From: Ochrobactrum quorumnocens
GTDB taxonomy: Bacteria > Pseudomonadota > Alphaproteobacteria > Rhizobiales > Rhizobiaceae
Reading direction: 5' to 3'
Length of the DNA stretch: 64,000 bases
NCBI RefSeq assembly: GCF_002278035.1
Contig: NZ_CP022603.1
Span: forward strand, 620,001-684,000
The notes under the pieces were generated by a model. The model saw only the letters and a list, made by a program, of their open reading frames with translations. It made no database searches and was not told where the DNA came from. Within the stretch, counting starts at the first letter, position 1. Every line of letters begins with the position of its first letter. Shown piece after piece: positions 46,013 through 53,932 of the stretch. The translations under genes and the position numbers were made by a program.

Positions 46013-46719
46013 GAACGGCCAGTCGACTTCTTATTCTTGCCGCCCCACTGTTTAAAAAAGAAGGCGGCATCAGCATCAGTGCATTGGTCAAATATTTCAT
46101 CAATCCACTTTGGATCCATAGGCCTTGAATTAGGACCACTTTCACCACCGACTATAGCCCAATGAATTTTACTAAGGTCGCCACCTGCCACAGATCCAAT
46201 TAACGGCTCGTAGGAGACAAATCGCACTGCTGCGGGCACCTGCCTAAGCTCATCCAACCTATACAGAACTCGATTGTCTTCTACACTTGTTCCTAACCAG
46301 ACGTTTGGAAGTATCTTAAATCCGTCCTTACTGAGAATATCAGCCATGCGGTCAGGACGCTTGGTAAGTATCTGGTAGGTGTGACGGCGAGTTCTAGCCA
46401 TCACATTCCACACCTTGAGAATGAATTCTTCTGGAACATCACTATGAAAGAGATCAGACATCGAATTCACGAAAACGCGTCGAGGCTTTGACCACGTTTC
46501 AGGGATAGATAGCGCCTTATCATCTAGGACAATTTTACCAGTCCACTTCGCACGTCCGCCAGATTTCCGTGTTGTCCCGACATACTTCTCTACGCCCATA
46601 GCTTCTAGACGAGCCGCCATACGCATTGCGTAACAGTTGGTGCAGCCAGCTGTCAGGATTGTACACCCTGCTACTGGGTTCCACGTTGCGTCTGTCCATT
46701 CGATTGAAGTATCAGCCAT
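45967..46719 (-). CDS. DUF5131 three-Cys-motif protein (phage Gp37/Gp68 family)
   Basis: 250 residues. The name-giving cysteines are in AGCTILTAGCTNCYAMRMAARLE near residues 18-27, resembling a radical-SAM-like cluster site. Further family motifs are PRRVFVNSMSDLFHSDVPEEF, ILTKRPDRM and WAIVGGESGPNSRP. Found on phages and defence-rich islands. Partner of TcmP, but here tail-to-tail with it and overlapping by 46 bp. Confidence 0.92.
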   Translation of the reverse strand: MADTSIEWTDATWNPVAGCTILTAGCTNCYAMRMAARLEAMGVEKYVGTTRKSGGRAKWTGKIVLDDKALSIPETWSKPRRVFVNSMSDLFHSDVPEEFILKVWNVMARTRRHTYQILTKRPDRMADILSKDGFKILPNVWLGTSVEDNRVLYRLDELRQVPAAVRFVSYEPLIGSVAGGDLSKIHWAIVGGESGPNSRPMDPKWIDEIFDQCTDADAAFFFKQWGGKNKKSTGRSYRGKTWDEMPSASI

Positions 46720-47111
46720 AGTATCGCCCTCAAGAACTTTGCCATTACCATATCAGTTGATGGTTAATGTACCGTTCTTAGGACTTTTTACCTAGTTAAA
46801 TCGCATTTATTTGTTTTTATTCCTTTTTTTGGCGATTTTAGATACACCTATGGCTATCAAGACGTTTACCTTCATAAAGGAAGGGTTCCGTCCTTTGCGG
46901 TTCATCCTATGTCGATGAACCGGGATGCTGTGTCGGTGCTAACATGTACTCATCCAAACGTTATCCCCGCGTTTTTAACAGGATTTCCACATCTTGAAAA
47001 TCTGAATTGACTCTTCGCTGCCATGAGAACATTGTAGGAACATCGATGGTGGTCGAAATAATCACAGATACGCGTGGTGGCGTGTGTGTCTGCTTTTAAC
47101 GGAGCAGAACA
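46720..47111. other. Gene-free region with hairpin
   Basis: About 390 bp upstream of the small-gene operon. A ggttcat/atgaacc hairpin lies near 46898-46920. No gene is supported. Confidence 0.45.
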
Positions 47112-47309
47112 ATGAATGCAGTTGTGCAAGAGAATGAATACGACGACGAAATTGAGCTGGTTCTCGCCTATCACAAAGGCGACATGCGCGCTGCCATGGA
47201 AGCGCTGCTACAAGACCGGGATTTTCTTATCAAAGAAATTGAGTGCGCCAGTCTCGCAATGTCGCTCGAATTTCCGCGTGGCTGGAAGCCTACGGTGTTT
47301 GTAAAATGA
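47112..47309 (+). CDS. Small phage protein, 65 aa
   Basis: Acidic soluble protein (ENEYDDEIELVLAYHKGDMR, MEALLQDRDFLIKEI) of unknown role. CGGAGCAGAACA precedes the ATG. Its stop overlaps the next gene by four bases (ATGA), first of four tightly packed small genes. Confidence 0.7.
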   Translation: MNAVVQENEYDDEIELVLAYHKGDMRAAMEALLQDRDFLIKEIECASLAMSLEFPRGWKPTVFVK

Positions 47310-47602
47310 CACGCTCACGTGGCGCGTTAAATCCAACTGTTTTGAATATGACTTACCCTTACCAGGTCGTCATCCATCTAACAGATTGGCATCGAAAGAA
47401 CCTTATCCAGCTTCTCTACGACCGTGAAAGACTTGGAGGCTACCGCCTATGGAGCGGGAAAAGACATGGCTTAATCGGATTTGACATTGCCCACTTCCCG
47501 ACAAAAGAAGGTCAGCAGGAGTTTATTCGTCTGTATGGCGGCGTTCCTTACTACCCCAAGGATAAGAAGTCCAAGCCGTGGGAAACATACTTTGAGAAAT
47601 GA
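47306..47602 (+). CDS. Small phage protein, 98 aa
   Basis: Begins MTRSRGALNPTVLNMTYPYQ, then WHRKNLIQLLYDRERLGGYRLW. Not recognised. Coupled by ATGA overlaps on both sides. Confidence 0.7.
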   Translation: MTRSRGALNPTVLNMTYPYQVVIHLTDWHRKNLIQLLYDRERLGGYRLWSGKRHGLIGFDIAHFPTKEGQQEFIRLYGGVPYYPKDKKSKPWETYFEK

Positions 47603-47844
47603 GACCGAAGCCGCGTAATCTTGAAGGCATGCCTGCATCGACGCGCATCATGGATATGGCGTCTTGGTACGAACTGCACGGTTATTGCAATCACTGTGGC
47701 CACATAGGACCGATTGAATATCGGATAATCCTGCGGAAGTTCGGAACGCATACGTATTTCGTGGATCTTCATAAGCGCATGCGCTGCACTCACTGCAAAT
47801 CAAAAGGTGAAGGCCAGTTTGGCGTCACAAAGATGCCGAGGTAA
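47599..47844 (+). CDS. Zinc-ribbon-like small protein, 81 aa
   Basis: Two CxxC pairs (HGYCNHCGHIG and MRCTHCKSKGEG) about 35 residues apart form a probable zinc ribbon, suggesting nucleic-acid binding. ATGA overlap with the gene before. Confidence 0.75.
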   Translation: MRPKPRNLEGMPASTRIMDMASWYELHGYCNHCGHIGPIEYRIILRKFGTHTYFVDLHKRMRCTHCKSKGEGQFGVTKMPR

Positions 47845-47847
47845 TAA

Positions 47848-48030
47848 ATGACCGGATACAACAACGACAAAGCTCACGTTTCACAACCGGGCAAACTGTT
47901 CGAGCATTGGTGCGACGATGCTGACTGTAAGGCATGGGGCAGTTTCGGATATAAGACAAAATACGGCCAGCTTTGGTTCTGCCATGCACATAAGCAGCAA
48001 GGTGAGGATGCACTGACTGGACGCCGATAA
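47848..48030 (+). CDS. Small Cys/His protein, 60 aa
   Basis: Cys/His spacing HWCDDADCKAWGSFGY then WFCHAHK suggests a zinc-binding knuckle. Three bases after the previous gene; end of the packed operon. Confidence 0.7.
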   Translation: MTGYNNDKAHVSQPGKLFEHWCDDADCKAWGSFGYKTKYGQLWFCHAHKQQGEDALTGRR

Positions 48031-48065
48031 ATTGCGCGCTATTCTCTTCCTGTCAGGAGGAGCGC

Positions 48066-48740
48066 ATGTGCAATCTATATAACATCACGACCAATCATGA
48101 GGCCATGCGCCGTCTGTTCCCGAAGTTCGGTGATGTGACAAACCGTGTTGATCCGCAGCTTGATGTGTATCCAGATTACCCGGCGCCAGTACTGCGCAAT
48201 TTGGCAGATGGTGAGCATGAGTTGGCGCATCTGCGATGGGGCATGCCGACGCCACGCGAATTTCTGAAAACGGAAGTTGATAAAGGCGTCACTAATGTCA
48301 GAAATCTAAAGTCATCTCATTGGCGGCACTGGCAAGGTGTTGAAACCCGCTGCGTTGTCCCGGCCAACTCATTCTCCGAATACGGACAAGAGCCAGATCC
48401 GAAAACAAAACGTAAGCCGCTGCACTGGTTCGCTCTGAACGAGGAAAAGCCGCTCTTTGCGTTCGCTGGCATCTGGACGACATGGAAAGGTGTGCGGAAG
48501 AAGAAGGAAGGTCCGGTCGAAGTTGATATATTCGCATTCCTGACCACCGAGCCTAACGCCGTGGTCAAGCCGGTTCACCCAAAGGCGATGCCTGTCATCC
48601 TGCGCACCACTGAGGAAATCGACACGTGGCTTCGCGCACCATGGGATGAAGCCAAAGAAATGCAGAAGCCGTTACCTGATCCGGATTTGATCGATCTGAC
48701 GCCAAGCAACGATAATGAAGAGCAGCGGTCGCTGTTTTAG
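48066..48740 (+). CDS. SRAP-family protein (YedK/HMCES-like)
   Basis: 224 residues. The family protects abasic sites by a crosslink through Cys2, visible as MCNLYN. Other conserved elements are NVRNLKSSHW, RCVVPANSFSEYG and the histidine in KPVHPKAMPVIL. ATG follows AGGAGGAGCGC. A second copy with a nonsense codon lies at 56129, and the upstream bases aaattgcgcgcta are shared by both. Confidence 0.92.
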   Translation: MCNLYNITTNHEAMRRLFPKFGDVTNRVDPQLDVYPDYPAPVLRNLADGEHELAHLRWGMPTPREFLKTEVDKGVTNVRNLKSSHWRHWQGVETRCVVPANSFSEYGQEPDPKTKRKPLHWFALNEEKPLFAFAGIWTTWKGVRKKKEGPVEVDIFAFLTTEPNAVVKPVHPKAMPVILRTTEEIDTWLRAPWDEAKEMQKPLPDPDLIDLTPSNDNEEQRSLF

Positions 48741-48787
48741 GAGCCTTTTGCCGGGTGATGCGTTTCTCCGTAAAACAGGAGGACGAC

Positions 48788-49069
48788 ATGATCAGACCAA
48801 AACAACCGGGCTTTTATCCAAACAGAGACGTGGATTGTCAGGCTGCAGTTGCGCAAGGAATAGCCGACCTTATAGAGCAAGCCACGTTGTCGGGCACTTC
48901 GGAAGCTGATGCATCCGTAGCATTAGCAGAACAAAACGTTCCCGGCATTCGCGATCTTATCGAAGAAGCCAAAGCTGTGGGCTGGCAAGAGGCTGAAGTG
49001 GCGAACGCTATTAAAATCGTAGCAGCGGGAATGGCAAACGGATATGCAGGCTTCGATCCGGAAGAGTGA
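48788..49069 (+). CDS. Hypothetical protein, 93 aa
   Basis: Acidic helical protein (VAQGIADLIEQATLSGTSEA, IEEAKAVGWQEAEVANAIK). AGGAGGACGAC precedes the ATG. Unknown; follows the SRAP gene. Confidence 0.68.
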   Translation: MIRPKQPGFYPNRDVDCQAAVAQGIADLIEQATLSGTSEADASVALAEQNVPGIRDLIEEAKAVGWQEAEVANAIKIVAAGMANGYAGFDPEE

Positions 49070-49110
49070 TACTGACTTTTCAACAGCGAATTTTTTGGTA
49101 AAATATTTGA

Positions 49111-49190
49111 TGCGCAATGTGGAGGAATTCGGGTCATGCCCACGTGCGCGGCCCCGTGACGTTGGGAGACGTGCCGGGGCCTATTATTTG
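49111..49190 (+). ncRNA. Two-hairpin element 2
   Basis: 5' stem tgcgca/tgcgcg (49111-49116, 49145-49150), then gccccg/cggggc hairpin (49151-49180), identical over 30 bases to that at 43341. Upstream ACTTTTCAA and GTAAAATATTT align with element 1. Confidence 0.6.
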
Positions 49191-49420
49191 CCTGAAGCTG
49201 CAAGATCCTCAAGCCTCAAATAATTAAACCGATACCATCCCCTATAATATCGAATGAAGAACGCATGCCGGTTGCGCGGATTTTTGGATGCGTTCAACCT
49301 GAGATAAGCCGCAATTCTCTTTTCATCAGTTTGGGGCAAGTACGGTGCCAACGACCGAGCGCTGAATGGTTCGAAAACCAGATTATCGACAATCACTATT
49401 CGATGTATATCTTTAAGCAT
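49184..49420 (-). CDS. Small hypothetical protein, 78 aa
   Basis: MLKDIHRIVIVDNLVFEPFS, then FFIRYYRGWYRFNYLRLEDL, basic and aromatic. A very strong GGAGGGAGGGC site precedes the ATG. Unknown. Confidence 0.62.
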   Translation of the reverse strand: MLKDIHRIVIVDNLVFEPFSARSLAPYLPQTDEKRIAAYLRLNASKNPRNRHAFFIRYYRGWYRFNYLRLEDLAASGK

Positions 49421-49522
49421 GCCCTCCCTCCAGCTTAAGACGACCTAATCTAGAGTAATGCTGGATTTAATTAAAGAGAAAATGGGGATATAGGTGAGCG
49501 GCGAACGGTTCCGACCGAGTAA

Positions 49523-49849
49523 TCAGCCGACGATAGCCGCCCAAATCTTTTTACCAAATGTCACCAGCAAACCACCGAGGGATGCTGCGACGAACGAAAC
49601 GAGCATGATTGCGCCGACACCTCGCTCTCGCCAGCGGTTGAAATCTGCTACCGGCTCCTCAACCTTCTCAAGGCGGTTGTCCACGCTACGAAGCTTGCGC
49701 ATGACCTCGTCCAAGGTTCGATCGGTCTTTTCTTGCTTCTCGTATTGCTGTTTCCGATCATCCCGCGCCCGATCCATATCCTTGATGATCTGGTCGAGCT
49801 TGCCTTCTACACGGCCAATGGCTCGGTCCTGTCCCGCTTCAGTTGTCAT
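49523..49849 (-). CDS. DUF1515-family phage membrane protein
   Basis: 108 residues: coiled coil (VEGKLDQIIKDMDRARDD, SVDNRLEKVEE) then a C-terminal helix (GVGAIMLVSFVAASLGGLLVTFG). DUF1515 members lie beside lysis genes in rhizobial phages, perhaps holin-like. Start overlaps the Rz1-like stop by one base. Confidence 0.82.
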   Translation of the reverse strand: MTTEAGQDRAIGRVEGKLDQIIKDMDRARDDRKQQYEKQEKTDRTLDEVMRKLRSVDNRLEKVEEPVADFNRWRERGVGAIMLVSFVAASLGGLLVTFGKKIWAAIVG

Positions 49850-50061
49850 TACCAGCAACCCCATCGCTTCCCATTTTCATCGTTGCCCTCAACCCGTTCA
49901 GCCCCTGCCCGATCCGTTTTGATCAGAGCGACAAGGCCTGCGGGTGAGATGTTATTCTGTCTGAACCCCGCGCAGCTCGTCGCACTGGTCGATTGGCAAG
50001 CCACGACGACGAAGGGCAACAACGCACAAATCATAATCCGACAGGCCACGTAGTTTCTCAT
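49849..50061 (-). CDS. Rz1-like outer-membrane spanin lipoprotein
   Basis: 70 residues with lipobox (LLPFVVVAC) and short mature part. It is embedded in a different frame within the 3' half of the Rz-like gene, the classical Rz/Rz1 arrangement. It should join the inner spanin to fuse the membranes at lysis. Confidence 0.75.
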   Translation of the reverse strand: MRNYVACRIMICALLPFVVVACQSTSATSCAGFRQNNISPAGLVALIKTDRAGAERVEGNDENGKRWGCW

Positions 50062-50239
50062 CGTCCTTGCCCCTCTCTCTTTCTGCTTTCACGGTTTGCT
50101 TGAGCTGGTATGTGATGGCGTCCTGATGGCCTTGGCGCTTACCGGCGAGATACCCACTCGCCAGAAGCAAAGACGCTGCCACAAGGGCAGCTATCGAATA
50201 TTTCAGCCAGTTCGGGATTAAGGCCCAAATGACGCTCAT
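49952..50239 (-). CDS. Rz-like inner-membrane spanin
   Basis: 95 residues: N-terminal membrane anchor (YSIAALVAASLLLASGYLAG) followed by a charged periplasmic helix (QLKQTVKAERERGKDDEK). Start overlaps the endolysin stop by ATGA and the Rz1-like gene lies inside it, which supports the spanin assignment. Confidence 0.75.
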   Translation of the reverse strand: MSVIWALIPNWLKYSIAALVAASLLLASGYLAGKRQGHQDAITYQLKQTVKAERERGKDDEKLRGLSDYDLCVVALRRRGLPIDQCDELRGVQTE

Positions 50240-50961
50240 AGCGCGTCCACCAGCTTCTCAAGCTTGGCCTTGGCCTGTGGCATGGTGAAGATTGCATAAG
50301 CCGCGAGCGCAAGAACGAACACGACAAGCACCATCTGTACCCGCCAATCGACAAACGGCATTGCGGCACCTGCGCTGCCGCTACCGATCCATGACCAGAC
50401 GCGAGAGGATTTGGAGAGCGGCTTTTCTTCAACCGGAGTTGGCACCACATCAGCTGCAGGAGCAGTCACCACCTGGTCGACGCCATAACCTTCAGCAAGC
50501 AACGCCTTGTCGTATTCCTTGGCATATCCGGCGATCAGTTCAGCCTTGTCTGTACTGTTGACGATCCGGCGAGCGTTCTTGAAATCGGACTTCTGCAAAG
50601 TGATGTAATCCGACAGCTTCTTGCCAGTGAACCAGCCTTCGACCATGCCTGCAATGATGATTGGTGCCGCATACCTGGGCTGCAGGAGCAGTTCAGGCTT
50701 CGACACGAAGTCAATACCCAGAACTCTGCCAGCCTTTTCATAGTTGGCCTTCCAAGTGATCTGGACGTATCCGCGCCCGATATACGGCCAGTATTTCTTG
50801 GACCGGAGATACTTCTCACCGCCCATCTCATTGATCGGCTTCATCGTGTGCGCAGTCTCGTGGTACGCAGTGGCCAACACATACGCCATCTGATTGCGCA
50901 ATAGTCCACGCTTTCGACCCGCCTCAATCAAGAGGCGGGTATCGCCAAGGTGCGTATTCAT
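50236..50961 (-). CDS. GH19-type endolysin with C-terminal membrane segment
   Basis: 241 residues. Catalytic glutamate in AYHETAHTMKPINE and GRGYVQITWKANYEKAG match chitinase/lysozyme GH19 endolysins. After a Pro/Val linker comes a C-terminal membrane helix (VQMVLVVFVLALAAYAIF), unusual for the family. First gene of lysis cassette 1. The ATG has no strong ribosome site. Confidence 0.88.
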   Translation of the reverse strand: MNTHLGDTRLLIEAGRKRGLLRNQMAYVLATAYHETAHTMKPINEMGGEKYLRSKKYWPYIGRGYVQITWKANYEKAGRVLGIDFVSKPELLLQPRYAAPIIIAGMVEGWFTGKKLSDYITLQKSDFKNARRIVNSTDKAELIAGYAKEYDKALLAEGYGVDQVVTAPAADVVPTPVEEKPLSKSSRVWSWIGSGSAGAAMPFVDWRVQMVLVVFVLALAAYAIFTMPQAKAKLEKLVDAL

Positions 50962-51065
50962 TTTTCCCTCATATTTTGATAAATTGCCCTCTTGAAAGGG
51001 CGCGATTACTGACTAAATCGAAGCCGTCATTCCGACGTAACGCGTTCGATCAAATGGAGGCTTCG

Positions 51066-51368
51066 ATGAACGATCGTTTGTTTGACCGTCCTGTATTCGT
51101 GAAGGACGGGCCATACCTTGTGCGTGAGATTGCCAGCATCGGAGATGCGCTAGATTTTCTCTACGAGTGGCCCGAATATGACCGTGGCCACATTTACGAA
51201 ACCGCTTGGAAAGCGTGCTGCGACAGCCACGATGGCATCAAACCAGTGAAAGCGGCAGAGAGCGCCATTCGAGGTTTCGCCAAGAAGAACGGAATTCTCG
51301 AAAAACCAGAAGTTGCGATCCCTTGGATGAAGGGCAAAAAATCAGGAGGCGGCCTAGTTCAGGCTTGA
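51066..51368 (+). CDS. DUF982-family protein
   Basis: 100 residues with the family tract VREIASIGDALDFLYEWPE and WKACCDSHDGIKPVKAAESAIRGFAKKNGI. DUF982 is a rhizobial family, often on plasmids and islands, of unknown role. ATG follows GGAGGCTTCG. Confidence 0.85.
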   Translation: MNDRLFDRPVFVKDGPYLVREIASIGDALDFLYEWPEYDRGHIYETAWKACCDSHDGIKPVKAAESAIRGFAKKNGILEKPEVAIPWMKGKKSGGGLVQA

Positions 51369-51377
51369 AAGCGCATC

Positions 51378-51491
51378 ATGATTTGGGTTTTGCTATTTGA
51401 AGCGGCTATTCTTGCTACGCTGTCATATGTGGTAGCCTTGATCGGCTGGAAAGAGATCAGGTACTACATGAACAACCGACGTAAACTGTAA
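51378..51491 (+). CDS. Tiny membrane protein, 37 aa
   Basis: Reads MIWVLLFEAAILATLSYVVA, then LIGWKEIRYYMNNRRKL: one helix with a positive C-terminal tail. Weak ribosome site. A CCCCGG terminator at 51510 closes it. Coding is plausible but unproven. Confidence 0.5.
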   Translation: MIWVLLFEAAILATLSYVVALIGWKEIRYYMNNRRKL

Positions 51492-51509
51492 CACTAGTTT
51501 TAAATCAAA

Positions 51510-51535
51510 CCCCGGTCCCATCTCCGGGGTTTTTG
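51510..51535 (+). terminator. CCCCGG terminator after the tiny gene
   Basis: ccccgg/ccgggg stem (51510-51515, 51524-51529) and a T-tail. Same terminator type as in the two-hairpin elements, but without the 5' stem. Confidence 0.8.
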
Positions 51536-51608
51536 TTTGTTTCCTCTTTTAAGATATCGTTATGACAGAGCGGGTTCACTCACCCTGACTGGTGCCTTAC
51601 ATTGTTAA

Positions 51609-51690
51609 TGCGCACCGGATCCCAAGCCCCCCCCCGCTTACCCAATCGGTGCGCAGACCCCGGCATGGACCTCCGAGCCGGGGTTTTTCT
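51609..51690 (+). ncRNA. Two-hairpin element 3
   Basis: 9-bp 5' stem tgcgcaccg/cggtgcgca (51609-51617, 51647-51655) with a C9 tract in the loop, then ccccggc/gccgggg terminator (51658-51683) and T-tail. Confidence 0.68.
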
Positions 51691-51718
51691 TGTTTGTTTT
51701 TGGTGATACAGTTTTCCC

Positions 51719-51790
51719 GCATCTCGTGAACAATCAGGGCGTCCACGTGATGCCGCCCCGGCTTTCTGGGAGGTCAGCCGGGGTTTCTTA
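51719..51790 (+). ncRNA. Two-hairpin element 4
   Basis: 5' stem gcatctcgtg/cacgtgatgc (51719-51728, 51744-51753; one mismatch), different in sequence from the other copies but in the same place. Terminator ccccggc/gccgggg (51756-51783). Confidence 0.65.
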
Positions 51791-51853
51791 TGAACTATAA
51801 TTTTGCTCCTGCGACTAGTTCACTTCACAGATCAGCGCCCTAGCTTAACGGTG

Positions 51854-51935
51854 TTCACTGTTACAAGCCTCCACTCAATCACGACAGTGAATAGCCCCGG
51901 CGAACCAGATGGCTCTCATCGCCGGGGTTTTTTAT
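51854..51935 (+). ncRNA. Two-hairpin element 5
   Basis: 8-bp 5' stem ttcactgt/acagtgaa (51854-51861, 51884-51891), loop with cctcc, then ccccggcg/cgccgggg terminator (51895-51927) and a long T-tail. Confidence 0.68.
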
Positions 51936-52060
51936 TGTCTAAATTCGAACGAGATTGCCGCAGCCGGTATAGTCGGCAGTTCACTTATGTTTATAATTGA
52001 TCCAGCTTGGTAATGAGCGGCTACTCTGGCTGCAAAACCTTCGCAATTGAGGCTCACACA

Positions 52061-52273
52061 ATGGCTAAACCATCACGTCCCGGGTTCAATAAAATTCTGG
52101 GCGCTGGAACTACAGTCCTCAATGAGGATCCGCTACTCGGCATTCTGACACTAAAGACAGATAGAGGAATGATCGAGCGCGCAATGATCAAACCCGTGGC
52201 TGAAGCATTGATGGGCGAACGAATCGAATTTCTTCAACAGAGAAAGGCAATGACGCACCGAGTTTCGCTATAG
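52061..52273 (+). CDS. Small hypothetical protein, 70 aa
   Basis: Begins MAKPSRPGFNKILGAGTT; middle DPLLGILTLKTDRGMIERAM. ATG follows GAGGCTCACACA. Unknown; located among the two-hairpin elements. The gene at 59674 has a similar setting. Confidence 0.55.
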   Translation: MAKPSRPGFNKILGAGTTVLNEDPLLGILTLKTDRGMIERAMIKPVAEALMGERIEFLQQRKAMTHRVSL

Positions 52274-52419
52274 AGCGGGATCAATAGCTTCGTCTGTCCG
52301 AGCGGTGCCATTGTCACTGAGAACGGCCAACGGCAAGGTTTAGCGGCTCAGATGATAGCAAGGCGTGGTCCCAAAATATCGCGTTCCGCTACCGGGGCTT
52401 TTGTTTGCCTAGTTACAGG

Positions 52420-52493
52420 CGTAAGCCAACAATCTAACGCGACTGGAAGCTTGCGTAGCCCCGGTTTTCTGAGAGGTCAGTCGGGGTTTCTTT
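52420..52493 (+). ncRNA. Two-hairpin element 6
   Basis: 5' stem cgtaagc/gcttgcg (52420-52426, 52449-52455; one U-G pair), then ccccg/cgggg terminator (52459-52486). Confidence 0.55.
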
Positions 52494-52505
52494 TTCGGCA
52501 TACCC

Positions 52506-52538
52506 CCCCGTGGACTTTGCGGTCGCCGGGGTTTTCTT
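52506..52538 (+). terminator. CCCCG terminator, single
   Basis: ccccg/cgggg (52506-52510, 52527-52531) with ttttctt tail, directly after element 6; no separate 5' stem found. Confidence 0.6.
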
Positions 52539-52554
52539 CAGGAAGGGAGGACTG

Positions 52555-52677
52555 ATGAGCCATGTAAGAGAGTTCATTGCGTCAGATATCGGGCAGATAG
52601 TTATCGGCGGGGCAGCGCCAATATTGGTCGTGGTGTTCTTGGTGGTGCTTGCTCAAAACCGTCGCATTCGCTTCTGA
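52555..52677 (+). CDS. Tiny membrane protein, 40 aa
   Basis: Reads MSHVREFIASDIGQIVIGGA, then APILVVVFLVVLAQNRRIRF: one helix, basic tail. Strong GGAAGGGAGGACTG before ATG. Similar in plan to the 37-residue protein at 51378. Confidence 0.62.
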   Translation: MSHVREFIASDIGQIVIGGAAPILVVVFLVVLAQNRRIRF

Positions 52678-52717
52678 ACAAAGACTTAAGCAGCCAGAAA
52701 CTCAGCCGCCCGCAATG

Positions 52718-52936
52718 CTAGAAATTGCTTACAAGGTCTGACGGCCTTACAAACGCGGGCAGTTCAGCCAAAAAGTCTTCAACACTTGGCTGATCGCGCT
52801 CGCCGTTTTTCACCTTGTCCAGTTCAGTCAACGCATAGAGCCAGACAGCATCGCGCCAAGCGACGAAAGCTTGAGCCTCAGTTGCCCATTTTTCGATTGT
52901 TGAGTTGAAGTAACTCGCCAGCGTTGCGCCGCTATC
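52718..52936 (-). pseudogene. Tail-fibre-associated gene fragment (C-terminal)
   Basis: The minus strand reads GATLASYFNSTIEKWATEAQ, AFVAWRDAVWLYALTELDK and ends FVRPSDLVSNF. This matches the recalled C-terminus of proteins following tail fibres in alphaproteobacterial phages. The N-terminal part is missing behind a TAG. Confidence 0.6.
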
Positions 52937-53619
52937 CTACTCCATACCCTTGGCTTTTGCGTCGATTATCCATCGGTGCAAGCGCAAGGTCGTCCAGCTC
53001 GCATTGAACTGCACGCTCGACATAGCGGTCATTGATCTTGCCGCTCACAGATGGCGCCCCGGTGTACGTGCTTTCATATGAACGCGGCAGCACGATCTCA
53101 AGCAACCAGCCAGGCGCGTCGACCGACTCCTGCTCAGTGATCCAGCGATCAGGTAGGCCAATCTCCGGCACGCTGCCCGCTGCAATGACATAGCCGCGGT
53201 CACCACGCACGTCGACGTCCCAACCAAGCGCACCGTGATTGCGAACGCCCTGACGATGACGAAAGAAGTAGTGACGGCCACCGCTTGTGGTTTCGGCTGT
53301 CAGCGTCTTAGGCAGCGCCATACTGGCGCTCAAGCGCAGCAAGAGTTTCGTCACCGTCGTGTTTCGGGTCGATATCTAGCACCCATGCACCTTTAGGCGC
53401 ACCTGTTGGCTCGCCAATCATTGCGGAAGGGGTGCGACGCCAGTATTCTCGAACGATGCGCTCATTAAGCGTAGCACCACGGAACCCATTGCTGGTTAGC
53501 GGTGTTTTAGTGGCAAGGAGTTCGATGTATCCGTCCTGATCGACGTATTCTTCATCGCGTTGGCGGCACGGGGAAACCGGCCAGTTTTGCGTCTGATACG
53601 ACAACGCGACGTCGAGCAT
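52932..53619 (-). pseudogene. Bifunctional primase/polymerase fragment with frameshift
   Basis: N-terminal prim-pol part: NWPVSPCRQRDEEYVDQ, YWRRTPSAMIGEPTGAPKG, WVLDIDPKHDGDETLAALERQYGA, then in another frame LPKTLTAETTSGGRHYFFRH and GYVIAAGSVPEIG. A small indel at about 53315-53325 breaks the frame. The helicase half is lost. Confidence 0.8.
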
Positions 53620-53680
53620 CGGGTCTTCTGAGAATGCCGAATGGTATTATTTTGCATGCGAACTCCTGAAGGAGAAATCT

Positions 53681-53881
53681 ATGATCGAGAATGGCTATAA
53701 GGTTCGCCAAGAACAGGACGGCACTTGGTCTGTTATTGAGGCGTACAAAAATGAACCGGCGGAGTTCGAAGGTAAGCTTCAGACAGGGCTCACCGAGACA
53801 GAGGCTAATGATTGCCTAGTGCAGATCACCCGGACTTTCATGGAAAGGCAGCACGAAGGCGGAAGCGGCCAATTACCTTAG
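53681..53881 (+). CDS. Small hypothetical protein, 66 aa
   Basis: Soluble protein, MIENGYKVRQEQDGTWSVIE, then ETEANDCLVQITRTFMERQH. AAGGAGAAATCT precedes the ATG. Unknown. Confidence 0.62.
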   Translation: MIENGYKVRQEQDGTWSVIEAYKNEPAEFEGKLQTGLTETEANDCLVQITRTFMERQHEGGSGQLP

Positions 53882-53932
53882 ACTGCTCCATTTTGACTGC
53901 GCGATTTAGATTAGATACTGCTGTTCCACATT

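Noticed and set aside
52340..52400. Further two-hairpin copies near 52387 and 59990 (ctaccggggctt)
   Set aside because: The left arm of the terminator could not be identified with confidence, so they were not counted.
51510..52538. CRISPR or satellite array from the repeated CCCCGG units
   Set aside because: Repeats are hairpins with T-tails and variable loops and spacing, not direct repeats with spacers.
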